Below, piece after piece: positions 1-7,115 of a DNA stretch of 64,000 nt. The first letter of the stretch is position 1, and every line of letters begins with the position of its first letter. The stretch spans positions 372,001-436,000 of the forward strand of contig NZ_JASCXJ010000001.1 of the NCBI RefSeq assembly GCF_030271535.1. The letters are read 5' to 3'. The translations under genes and the position numbers were made by a program. Under the pieces are notes generated by a model, which saw nothing but the letters and a program-made list of their open reading frames with translations, did not search any database and was not told the origin of the DNA. Origin of the DNA: Nocardiopsis sp. ATB16-24. GTDB taxonomy: Bacteria; Actinomycetota; Actinomycetes; Streptosporangiales; Streptosporangiaceae.

Positions 1-142
1 CGCGCGACACCTCCGCCTCGTGCTCCCCGCCCGTCCCGGTGTCGGCCTCGACGGCCTGTTCGGGGGCCTCCTCCTCCCCGGAGCAGGCCGTGACGGACAG
101 CACCAGGACCAAGGGCAGTGTGAGCAGCGGGGATCGCTTCAT
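1..142 (-). CDS. Putative lipoprotein, N-terminal fragment
   Basis: Only the first 47 codons are inside the window; the gene runs off the left edge. The ATG at 142 follows an AAAGG ribosome-binding site. The N-terminus is a short basic start (MKRS), a hydrophobic stretch (PLLTLPLVLVLS) and a lipobox ending in Cys (SVTAC), followed by an acidic low-complexity linker (SGEEEAPEQ). That is a classical lipoprotein signal, so the product is probably anchored to the outer face of the membrane. The functional domain is not visible, so no role can be given. Confidence 0.75.
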   Translation of the reverse strand, partial: MKRSPLLTLPLVLVLSVTACSGEEEAPEQAVEADTGTGGEHEAEVSR

Positions 143-241
143 GGGGGTACCTTTCGCGGGAAGGGGCGTCTCGCCCGCACCATTGTTACCGCATCACCCC
201 GCTCCGTGACCAGTGGTGTGGAGGGCGGCCGGCCACAGTGA

Positions 242-280
242 CCCCAGCGTCACCGTCGATGGTCGACGATGACGCTGGGG
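242..280 (-). terminator. Long hairpin, probable terminator
   Basis: An inverted repeat with 18-nt arms (one mismatch) and a 3-nt loop; the outer 11 bp (ccccagcgtca / tgacgctgggg) are perfect. It lies downstream of the luciferase-like oxidoreductase gene, which ends at 338 on the minus strand, and before the next minus-strand gene, so it probably terminates the former. There is no clear U tract, as is common in actinomycetes. Confidence 0.6.
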
Positions 281-337
281 GCAGGATCGCCGTGGGTCGG
301 GTCCCCACGTCACCCCGGTACCGACCGGCGCCCGTAC

Positions 338-1303
338 TCAGTCCCGTGGGGCCAGGGCGCGCACGACGGCGGCCGGGTCCTTGCCCGACGTCCCGATCGG
401 CGCGATCACCGGCGTGGTCACCCCGTTGTCCGCGTAGGCCCGGATGCGTTCGCGACAGTACTCCGCGGGCCCGTGGACGATCAGCTCGTCCACCACCGAG
501 TCCGGGATCGCGGCCAGTGCTCCCTTACGGTCGCCCTCCTCCCACGCCTTCCACATCGGGTTCAACTCCTCGCGCCCCAACCACTCGTGGAAGGCCCGGT
601 AGACCGGGACGTTGAGGTAGGCGGAGATGGCCCAACGGCCGATCCCGCGGGCGGTCTCCGCGTCGGTGTCGGGAATGGCGAAGATCCGCGCGACGATCTC
701 CTTGTCCTCCCCGTACTGACGCACGTAGGGGGCGACCGTGCGCACGTCCTCCGCCGAGAGCCAGTTGATGATGGCGCCGTCCGCCTCACGTCCCGCGAGC
801 TTGAGCATGCCCTGGCGCAGAGCCGCGACGAACAGCGGCGGGGCCTGGTCGGGCACGGCTCCGAGCGTGAAGCCCTGGACACCGAAGGTGTCGTATTCGG
901 CCTTGACCTTCTCTCCGGTGAGGGCGGATCGCAGGAAGCGCACGGTGTCGCGGACCTTCTTGTACGGCTCTTCGAAGGGGATGGAGTTCCACCGCTCCAC
1001 GATCACGTTGGAGGAGGTCCCCACGCCCAGGCAGAACCGGCCCGGAGCGGCGGCGGCCATGGTGGCCGCGCTCATCGCCAGGGTCGCGGGGCCACGGGTG
1101 TACACGGGCACGATCGCGGTGCCGAGACGCAGTTCGGGGGCCCACACACTGGCCAGGGCCAGTGGTGTGAAGGCGTCCGTGCCGTTGGCCTCGGCCGACC
1201 AGGCGTCGGTGTAGCCGAGGTCGGGCATCCCCTCGATGATGGCCCGTTGATCGGGGAGCGCAACGCCCTCCAGCGGAATGGTGATGCCCCAGCGAGTGGT
1301 CAT
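338..1303 (-). CDS. Luciferase-like (LLM) F420-type oxidoreductase
   Basis: A 321-residue protein of the bacterial luciferase-like monooxygenase fold. The start (TTRWGITIPLEG) and the stretch GRFCLGVGTSSNVIVERWN are typical of the F420-dependent LLM class of actinobacteria, in which the deazaflavin binds in a TIM barrel. These enzymes transfer hydride to or from F420 on varied substrates; the substrate here cannot be read from sequence. The ATG at 1303 has AGGGAG six bases upstream. The length is normal and no frameshift is seen. The gene stands alone between divergent or unrelated neighbours, so context gives no pathway. Confidence 0.85.
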   Translation of the reverse strand: MTTRWGITIPLEGVALPDQRAIIEGMPDLGYTDAWSAEANGTDAFTPLALASVWAPELRLGTAIVPVYTRGPATLAMSAATMAAAAPGRFCLGVGTSSNVIVERWNSIPFEEPYKKVRDTVRFLRSALTGEKVKAEYDTFGVQGFTLGAVPDQAPPLFVAALRQGMLKLAGREADGAIINWLSAEDVRTVAPYVRQYGEDKEIVARIFAIPDTDAETARGIGRWAISAYLNVPVYRAFHEWLGREELNPMWKAWEEGDRKGALAAIPDSVVDELIVHGPAEYCRERIRAYADNGVTTPVIAPIGTSGKDPAAVVRALAPRD

Positions 1304-1549
1304 GGAGACTCCCTGTCAGTGTTGGAACCGAATCCGATTCTCCTGCCGTGCCGACAGCACCGTACCGCCCGGTCGGTCTGTTGTCTTGAGGCGCCCTCTC
1401 CCTTCTTCTCTTCCTCCGACACGTGAGCCTCTCCTGGGACGTGCGCGCCCTTCGGGGCGTATGTTCGTAGGGCCTGCGTCCGTCGGCCTCCCGTGGGAGG
1501 TCCGGCCAGGCGGCACGAGAGCACCCAGACGAACGAAGGAGGCCCCTTC

Positions 1550-2080
1550 GTGGCCACGCCACCCTCCCCCTACGACTTCCTGCCCCGGATCGCGTCGTTC
1601 ACCGTCACCAGCAACGATGTGGCCGACGGGCAGACCCTGCCCAAGGCCCAGGTCAGCGGGATCATGGGCGCCGGAGGAGAGGACGTCTCACCACATCTGT
1701 CCTGGAGCGGGTTCCCCGAGACCACACGCAGCTTCGCCGTCACCTGCTTCGACCCGGACGCTCCCACCGCCAGTGGTTTCTGGCACTGGGCGGTGGCCGA
1801 CATCCCCGTCGACGTCACCGAGTTGGCGCCTGGCGCGGGAGACGGTTCCGGCCTGCCGGAATCGGCGATCACCCTGCGCAACGACGCCGGTTCGCACCGG
1901 TACATCGGTGCGGCCCCGCCACCCGGACACGGTCCGCACCGGTACATCTTCGCGGTGCACGCCGTGGACGTCCCGAGCCTGGGACTGGACGCTTCGGCGA
2001 GTCCGGCCTTCCTCGGCTTCAATCTGTTCTCGCACGCGGTGGGTCGCGCGATGATCGCCCCGGTCTACGAGCAGAAGTAG
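1550..2080 (+). CDS. YbhB/YbcL-type PEBP (Raf kinase inhibitor-like) protein
   Basis: A 176-residue cytoplasmic protein of the phosphatidylethanolamine-binding protein family. Visible family features are the N-terminal [16 protein letters not shown], the ligand-pocket motif [17 protein letters not shown] (DPDxP then HW) and the distal segment [18 protein letters not shown]. The start is GTG at 1550, seven bases after a strong AAGGAGG at 1536-1542; longer in-frame starts lack this. Bacterial members bind small phosphorylated or hydrophobic ligands, and their physiological role is mostly unknown. It is monocistronic, followed by a very strong hairpin. Confidence 0.9.
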   Translation: MATPPSPYDFLPRIASFTVTSNDVADGQTLPKAQVSGIMGAGGEDVSPHLSWSGFPETTRSFAVTCFDPDAPTASGFWHWAVADIPVDVTELAPGAGDGSGLPESAITLRNDAGSHRYIGAAPPPGHGPHRYIFAVHAVDVPSLGLDASASPAFLGFNLFSHAVGRAMIAPVYEQK

Positions 2081-2130
2081 ACGGGTGCCGGGGAGGAACC
2101 TCCCACCGTCGGCGGGTGCGTCCCCCGCGT

Positions 2131-2169
2131 CGAGGGCGGGTGCGCGGCGCCGCCGCGCACCCGCCCTCG
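2131..2169 (+). terminator. Very stable GC-rich terminator hairpin
   Basis: Nineteen-base perfect arms (2131-2149 and 2151-2169, cgagggcgggtgcgcgg...) with almost no loop, followed by gcccttt. It lies 50 bases after the PEBP gene stop and upstream of the next promoter region, so it probably ends that transcript. Confidence 0.75.
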
Positions 2170-2328
2170 GCCCTTTCCTCCCGGGGGCTGATGAGTACAC
2201 GCGCGAGAGGGCCCCGTGGTTCACCCGGCGACCCCCATCGGCCAATTACGAGCCATCGGATGTCCCGCGGTCTAGGCTCGTTGCATCCCCCGCATGTCCG
2301 CCGTACACGTTTGGAAGGGGTTCTGCCG

Positions 2329-3408
2329 GTGCCACAGCAGTCTGTGAGGAAACCGACCGTCGTGGTGACGACAGCGGGGTCCGCTCCCACTCCCGGGACC
2401 ATTCACCACCTTCGTGCGCAGGGTTTCCGCGTGGTGGCGACCGATGTGGACCCCACCGCCCCGGGGCTGTACCTGGCCGACCGCGGATACCTGGTGCCGC
2501 CGGGGGACAGTGAGGCCTTCCTGCCCCGGGTACGCACGCTGTGCGCCGAGGAGGACGCCGTCGCCGTCATCCCTCTGGTGGACGAGGAACTGGTCCACGT
2601 GGGCGAGCTCGCCAAGGACGGAGTGGAGGTGCTGCTACCCCGGCTGGACTTCGTGACCACCTGCCTGGACAAGTACGTGTTGATGCAGGAGCTGGAGGAC
2701 GCCGGGATCGGTGTGCCCCGCACCTGGCTGGCCTCGGAGTGGCCGAGTCGGGCGGCGGACTCCCCCTCCGGCGAGCTCATCGTCAAACCACGCAGCGGCC
2801 GGGGAAGCCGCGGGGTGGTGGTCGTGGAGTCGATCCACGAGATGGCCCGGGTCGTGGCGGAGTGCGGTTACGCGGCCGACGAGCTCATCGTGCAGGAGAG
2901 GATCCCCGGCCCCGAGTACACGGTGTCGGTGGTGGTGTGGCGTGATGGCGACGTGCAGGCCGTGGTGCCCAAGGAGGTCGTCCTCAAGCAGGGGGTCACC
3001 AAGTACGCGGTGACCCGACGTCACCCCGAGATCACCCGTACCTGCCGGGCGGTGCAGTCCGCTCTACGTGCCGACGGTCCCTTCAACGTGCAACTGTGCC
3101 TCGATCACAACGGCAGACCCAGGGTGTTCGAGATCAACCCGAGGTTCTCCTCCACCGCGTCCTTGACGGTGGCCGCCGGGGTCGACGAGATCGCCGGTCT
3201 GCTGAGGCAGGCCGTCGGGGACGGTCCCCGTCTGACCGACGACTGGCGTGAGGGCGTGGCGATGGTGCGGAGATGGACCGACGACTTCCTCGACGAGTCC
3301 GATTTCACCTCGCACGGCATCTCACCGACCCCCCTGGGAGCCGCGGGACTGACCCGTCAGCTGCCCACGGGCGGTCAGCCCCCCGTCGTGCCGGTGCGTG
3401 CGTGGTGA
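2329..3408 (+). CDS. ATP-grasp ligase (CarB/PylC-like)
   Basis: A 359-residue ATP-grasp enzyme. Residues ~7-95 form a Rossmann-like N-domain (VVVTTAGSAPTPGTIHHLR). The ATP-grasp core follows: the nucleotide-binding LIVKPRSGRGSRGVV, the ELIVQERIPGPEYTVSVVV strand, and the metal-binding FEINPRFSSTAS near the C-terminus. Such proteins join a carboxylate to an amine or thiol through an acyl-phosphate; the N-domain and motif spacing resemble carbamoyl-phosphate-synthase-like ligases, but no substrate can be assigned. The start is GTG at 2329, eight bases after GGAAGGGG. A TAGGCT hexamer at 2273-2278 is a possible -10. The stop overlaps the next gene by four bases (GTGA), implying translational coupling to the phosphatase. 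Confidence 0.85.
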   Translation: MPQQSVRKPTVVVTTAGSAPTPGTIHHLRAQGFRVVATDVDPTAPGLYLADRGYLVPPGDSEAFLPRVRTLCAEEDAVAVIPLVDEELVHVGELAKDGVEVLLPRLDFVTTCLDKYVLMQELEDAGIGVPRTWLASEWPSRAADSPSGELIVKPRSGRGSRGVVVVESIHEMARVVAECGYAADELIVQERIPGPEYTVSVVVWRDGDVQAVVPKEVVLKQGVTKYAVTRRHPEITRTCRAVQSALRADGPFNVQLCLDHNGRPRVFEINPRFSSTASLTVAAGVDEIAGLLRQAVGDGPRLTDDWREGVAMVRRWTDDFLDESDFTSHGISPTPLGAAGLTRQLPTGGQPPVVPVRAW

Positions 3409-4205
3409 CCGGCCCGGTGTCGGACCCGCTCCACCTCACCGAAGCCCTCGCCTCGGTGGTGGTGGAGGTCGGCGGTCTGCTCCGCCGGTGGCGCTGCGAC
3501 GCCTCGGCCCGTAGCGGTGTGTGGGAGGGGGACCAGTTCAAGGCACGGGCCGATGTCATGGCGCATCGGGCCCTGTCGGAACGCCTGTCCTCGATCGACG
3601 GACGGATCCCGGTGGTCAGCGAGGAGGACGCCACGTCGCTGCACGGTCACCGACCGTTCCGGTACTGGTTGATCGACCCCATCGACGGAACCGCCAGCTA
3701 TGTCCACGGGTTCCCCGGGTACGTCACGCAGGCGGCGCTGATGGTCGACGGTCGCCCCGAGATCGCCGCGGTGTTCGCACCCGAGACCTCGACCCTCTAC
3801 ACGGCCGTACGGGGTCGGGGCGCGCACCGGGACGGGCACCCTTTGCCTGCGCTCGAAGGCGCCCCTCCCGGGTACGGCGTGCTCACCGACAACACCCCCG
3901 AGCCGAGGGGGATCGCTCTGCGGGTCCACGAACGCTTCGGCTACGACAAGTACCTGGAGAGCGGGAGCATCTCCCTCAAACTGTGCCTCGTCGCGGACGG
4001 CTCGGCGCATCTGTTCGTCAAGGACGTGCCGGTCCGCGACTGGGACGTGGCCGCGCCCTCTCTCGTTCTGGAGGAGACGGGGGGACTGGTCACCCGTCTG
4101 GACGGGAGCCCGTTCCGTTATCGGGGCTCCTACGAGCACACGGGGTTGGTCGGCGGCGCGGACCCGGCCACCTGCGGGATCGTCGCCCGATGGTTATCCG
4201 ACTGA
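3405..4205 (+). CDS. Inositol monophosphatase/CysQ-family phosphatase
   Basis: A 266-residue member of the Li-sensitive, Mg-dependent sugar-phosphate/nucleotide phosphatase family. Diagnostic motifs are VVSEED (metal-binding Glu), WLIDPIDGTASYVHG (DPIDGT signature) and VPVRDWDVAAPSLVLEETGG (WDxAA signature). Candidate substrates are inositol-1-phosphate, 3'(2'),5'-bisphosphate nucleotides or histidinol phosphate; sequence alone does not choose. The start is taken as the GTG overlapping the ATP-grasp stop (GTGA); GTG codons at 3402 and 3417 are alternatives. The ribosome-binding site is weak, as expected for a coupled second gene. The pairing suggests the ligase and phosphatase act in one pathway. 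Confidence 0.85.
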   Translation: MTGPVSDPLHLTEALASVVVEVGGLLRRWRCDASARSGVWEGDQFKARADVMAHRALSERLSSIDGRIPVVSEEDATSLHGHRPFRYWLIDPIDGTASYVHGFPGYVTQAALMVDGRPEIAAVFAPETSTLYTAVRGRGAHRDGHPLPALEGAPPGYGVLTDNTPEPRGIALRVHERFGYDKYLESGSISLKLCLVADGSAHLFVKDVPVRDWDVAAPSLVLEETGGLVTRLDGSPFRYRGSYEHTGLVGGADPATCGIVARWLSD

Positions 4206-4360
4206 CTCCACGCTCCCGCTCCGCGCTCCCCGGGGAGACGGTCGGCGAAGGACTCCGCGACCCTTCCTACGGCTGCGGGGATCGGCTTTCCGTGTAGCCC
4301 TTTTCCGCGCCGGACGTGACGCGTATCGTGTGGTCACCAACTCGCGCCTGGGGGTGGGAA

Positions 4361-4888
4361 GTGGAGGACGAGCGCCTGCCGCTGAGCCGGATGCGCGTCT
4401 CGGACGCCGAACGGGACCTGACGGTGGACCGCCTCACCACCGCGTTCGTCGAGGGGCGTCTGGACCATGAGGAGTACGACCGTCGGGTCGGTCTGGCGCT
4501 GGGGGCGGTGGTGTTGGGCGACCTGCGTGCGCTGACCCGGGATCTGCCCTCTGCCCAGGTGCTGCTTCCCACCTTCGGTCCCGTCTGGGGTGATCTTCCC
4601 GTAGGGCGGGACTCTCCTTCCCCGACACCGCACACCGTCCCCGAACCTCGCAACGGTCGGGAAACAGGCGAACCCGGTGACGTCTCGGTGTTGTCGACCC
4701 CGTGGGGGGAGTGGGGCGATGAGTGGCGCTGGTGGTCGGCCATCGCGGCGGCCCTCACGAGCGTGTGGGGCCTGGTCAGTCTGCTGGGAGGCGAACTCGT
4801 GCCGTACTGGCCGCTCGTCCCCTTGGGGATCTGGGCCGCGGTCCTGCTCGCCTCCGCCATCTGGCCCAGCGAGGAGGAGCCGCCCTGA
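4361..4888 (+). CDS. DUF1707 protein with two C-terminal TM segments
   Basis: A 175-residue protein. The N-terminal ~55 residues match the actinobacterial DUF1707 (SHOCT-like) pattern: RMRVSDAERDLTVDRLTTAF, EGRLDHEEYDRRV and LGDLRALTRDLP. A variable linker follows, then two hydrophobic segments (WWSAIAAALTSVWGLVSLLGG and PLVPLGIWAAVLLASAIW) making a hairpin in the membrane. DUF1707 proteins are common in actinomycetes and often regulatory or envelope-associated, but no biochemical function is established. GTG at 4361 is chosen because it directly precedes the conserved domain; its ribosome-binding site (GGTGGGAA) is weak. Confidence 0.8.
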   Translation: MEDERLPLSRMRVSDAERDLTVDRLTTAFVEGRLDHEEYDRRVGLALGAVVLGDLRALTRDLPSAQVLLPTFGPVWGDLPVGRDSPSPTPHTVPEPRNGRETGEPGDVSVLSTPWGEWGDEWRWWSAIAAALTSVWGLVSLLGGELVPYWPLVPLGIWAAVLLASAIWPSEEEPP

Positions 4889-4894
4889 ACCGGG

Positions 4895-5389
4895 TCAGCC
4901 CACCGCGTGGAGCCAGCGCACCGGGGCGCCGTCGCCCGCGTAGCGGAAGGGCTCCAGTTCCTCGTCCCAGGCGCGGCCGGTGAGACGGTCGATCTCCGAG
5001 GCCAGTTCGGTGCCGTCCGCCGTGGCCCGTTCCATGGCGAGTCGCAGACGGCCCTCGGGAACGAGGACCTCTCCGGCCGCGCTGGTGAGGGCCGTGAACA
5101 TGCCGAGGGAGGGCGTGTAGCTGTAACGCATGCCGTCGCAGCCCGGCGACCCCTCCTCGGTCACCTCGAAACGCAGGCGCTGCCACGCGTTCAGCGCCGA
5201 GGCGATCGCACTCGCGGTCCCCGGCCGGCCCTGCCAGTTGAGCTCGGCACGATGGTTGCCGGGTGCCGCGGGCTGGGCCACCCAGTCGAGTTTCACGGGT
5301 ACTCCAACGACGCCCGCGACCGCCCACTCGACGTGTGGGCACAGCGCCGCGGGCGCTGAGTGGACGTACAAGACGCCACGTGCGGACAC
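4895..5389 (-). CDS. DUF3145 family protein
   Basis: A 164-residue soluble protein matching the actinobacterial DUF3145 family: RGVLYVHSAPAALCPHVEWA at the N-terminus, then LDWVAQPAAPG, ELNWQGRPGTASAIASAL and a conserved C-terminal region. The function is unknown; the family is near-universal in actinomycetes. The start is GTG at 5389 with AGGAGG five bases upstream; the open frame extends further but the upstream part has no family match. It converges with the DUF1707 gene, with only six bases between stops. Confidence 0.9.
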   Translation of the reverse strand: MSARGVLYVHSAPAALCPHVEWAVAGVVGVPVKLDWVAQPAAPGNHRAELNWQGRPGTASAIASALNAWQRLRFEVTEEGSPGCDGMRYSYTPSLGMFTALTSAAGEVLVPEGRLRLAMERATADGTELASEIDRLTGRAWDEELEPFRYAGDGAPVRWLHAVG

Positions 5390-5592
5390 CGAACCTCCTG
5401 TTACGAACGAGTGCGCTTCCCCGACGCCCTCGTACCACGAGAAGGTTGCATACCCGCCTGAATACTTTCGCCCCATTGTGCCCCAAGGGCACCTTGAGAA
5501 CCAGCGTTCACACTGCTCTTTTCCAGCGTTCCTATCACGACCAGGGGCCCTGGACACTAGCGTGGGCCACGGCGAGCGGGAATCCGATCATA
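5390..5592. promoter_or_regulatory. Divergent intergenic region before the sigma-CHAT unit
   Basis: This stretch separates the minus-strand DUF3145 gene from the plus-strand sigma-like gene. On the plus strand a TAGCGT hexamer at 5558-5563 could be a -10 element for transcription toward the sigma-CHAT genes. Codon third positions from 5593 to about 5850 are mixed rather than GC-rich, so the true untranslated region may extend to about 5870. No strong hairpin or repeat was noticed. Confidence 0.3.
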
Positions 5593-6420
5593 GTGGGGGC
5601 GGGTGTGCCAGACCAGTCACATGAGGGCATCCGTGATACCCGAACACCTCCTCAAACCGTACTTTCGACCTTTTTTGCACAGAAAGCACTCCCACCTTCC
5701 TCGGTTTCGGCCACTTCCGGCCACGTAAGGGCCGGCCCCGATCCGAGTGGAACCTCACAGAAGACGGGCAGACGAAGCGAATCCGCTGCCTCCCGCACCC
5801 TCCGGAACGGGCCACGGGCGGGGACCGAATCCAACCCGCGTCCGCTCGCAGGGCCGAGCGCTCCCACCAGCGACGCGGAACTCGTGCGGCGGGCCTGTCA
5901 GGGAGAACACGGAGCGTGGGAGGCGATCGTGGACCGTCACCTGCCCGTCGTGAACGCGATCGCCCTCTCCTACCACTTGTCGGGCCCCGACAAGGAGGAC
6001 GCGGTCCAGACCGTGTGGCTGACCCTCAACCAACACCTGCCCCGGCTCCATTCCCCCGAGAGCCTTCGTGCCTGGCTGCGCCGGGTCACACGTGACGCCT
6101 GCGAGCGCCAACGCCGACAGAGCGCGCGTCTGCGACCGGTGGACCCCCACAGTCTGGATGCGTCCGACGAGGCCTCGGACCCCGAGACCGAGTACCTGCG
6201 CAAGGAGGAGATCGAAGAACTCCACCGCGCCGTCCAGCGACTCACCGACCCCGGGGAACGGCGGGCGGCACTGCGCTATCTCGCCGAATGCGCGCAGACC
6301 ACTCCCTCCGTTCCCGGCTCCCCCGAAGAGCGGGCGGACCCGAGAACCGCCGCGAACCAGCGGCGCCGTATGCTCCGCAGACTCCGCCGCCTCCTGGAGG
6401 AACCGACGTGGGACATCTGA
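5593..6420 (+). CDS. Sigma-70-family (ECF-like) RNA polymerase sigma factor
   Basis: The recognisable protein starts near 5868: SDAELVRRACQGEHGAWEAI and HLPVVNAIALSYHLSGPDKEDAVQTVWLTL are sigma region 2 (core-binding and -10 recognition, with the DAVQxxW signature). SPESLRAWLRRVTRDACERQRRQ is the end of region 2. Region 4 is poorly conserved: after LHRAVQRLTDPGERRAALRYLA the usual helix-turn-helix is replaced by a Pro-rich segment and a basic helix (NQRRRMLRRLRRLLEE). The start is uncertain: GTG at 5593 follows GAGCGGGA, but 5593-5850 lacks coding-like codon use, and GTG 5884 would clip the domain. The stop overlaps the next gene by 13 bases. It probably controls its own operon, by inference. 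Confidence 0.75.
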   Translation: MGAGVPDQSHEGIRDTRTPPQTVLSTFFAQKALPPSSVSATSGHVRAGPDPSGTSQKTGRRSESAASRTLRNGPRAGTESNPRPLAGPSAPTSDAELVRRACQGEHGAWEAIVDRHLPVVNAIALSYHLSGPDKEDAVQTVWLTLNQHLPRLHSPESLRAWLRRVTRDACERQRRQSARLRPVDPHSLDASDEASDPETEYLRKEEIEELHRAVQRLTDPGERRAALRYLAECAQTTPSVPGSPEERADPRTAANQRRRMLRRLRRLLEEPTWDI

Positions 6421-6842
6421 CCGATCCCCTCCCGCCCTGGGCGTGGGCCGGACGCGCGACCGCCCTGGCCGCCTTCGACCGCGGCGACGACGAAGCCGCG
6501 ATCGCTCGACTGACCTCGGAGACGGTCCCGACGGCCGTGACACACCGCTCCGTGGACGAGGGCCGACACGGCATGGTGGTGGCCGCCCTGCGGTTCGAAC
6601 ACGAGGACCTCATCGTCCACCTTCGGGTCCATGTGGACGGCCGGCTCCGTACGGTGACCGGACTGGTCTTCGGGGAGTACGACCACGCGCTCCTACGCCT
6701 GCGTCGCCCCGACTCCCACGAGAGCCTGTACGTCGGGGAGGACGGTGGGTTCACCGTGTCGGGCCTGGCCAAGGGGCCGCTCAGCCTGTCCCTGCACCGG
6801 TCGGGTCGGCCTCCCATGATCACCGAGTGGTTCACCGTCTGA
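6408..6842 (+). CDS. Small beta-rich protein of the CHAT operon
   Basis: A 144-residue protein between a sigma factor and a CHAT protease. GTG at 6408 lies inside the end of the sigma gene, five bases after GGAGGAA, so the two are translationally coupled. The first half is helical (AWAGRATALAAFDRGDDEAAIARL); the second is beta-rich and ends with a pattern resembling carboxypeptidase-regulatory-like (transthyretin-type) sandwiches: LYVGEDGGFTVSGLAKGPLS then LSLHRSGRPPMITEWFTV. There is no signal peptide or membrane segment. The function is unknown; by position it may be an adaptor, substrate or regulator for the CHAT protease. Confidence 0.75.
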   Translation: MGHLTDPLPPWAWAGRATALAAFDRGDDEAAIARLTSETVPTAVTHRSVDEGRHGMVVAALRFEHEDLIVHLRVHVDGRLRTVTGLVFGEYDHALLRLRRPDSHESLYVGEDGGFTVSGLAKGPLSLSLHRSGRPPMITEWFTV

Positions 6843-7115
6843 GCGGACGGCCGACTCCCCGAGGTCCGCGCACCGGTCGACCTCCTCGAACGTCGAGGGA
6901 ACACGACTCCCGATCGTCCGGTGGTCACAGAACAGGACTCTCCACAACCGGATTATCGGCGGGTACGAACGCACGCTCGATCATGTTCCTTCGCCTGCCT
7001 TCGTCCCGATTCGCACCCACCACGCCCTCCCCCCGTTCCTGCCCGCCCTTCCCGTACGCTCCTGAGCGCTGCTATTCCTGGAACCGGTACACCCCTCGGC
7101 GAAAGGCACCTTCAC

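Noticed and set aside
5263..5592. Long N-terminal extension of the sigma-like protein
   Set aside because: It overlaps the start of the DUF3145 gene on the other strand and its codon third positions are not GC-biased.
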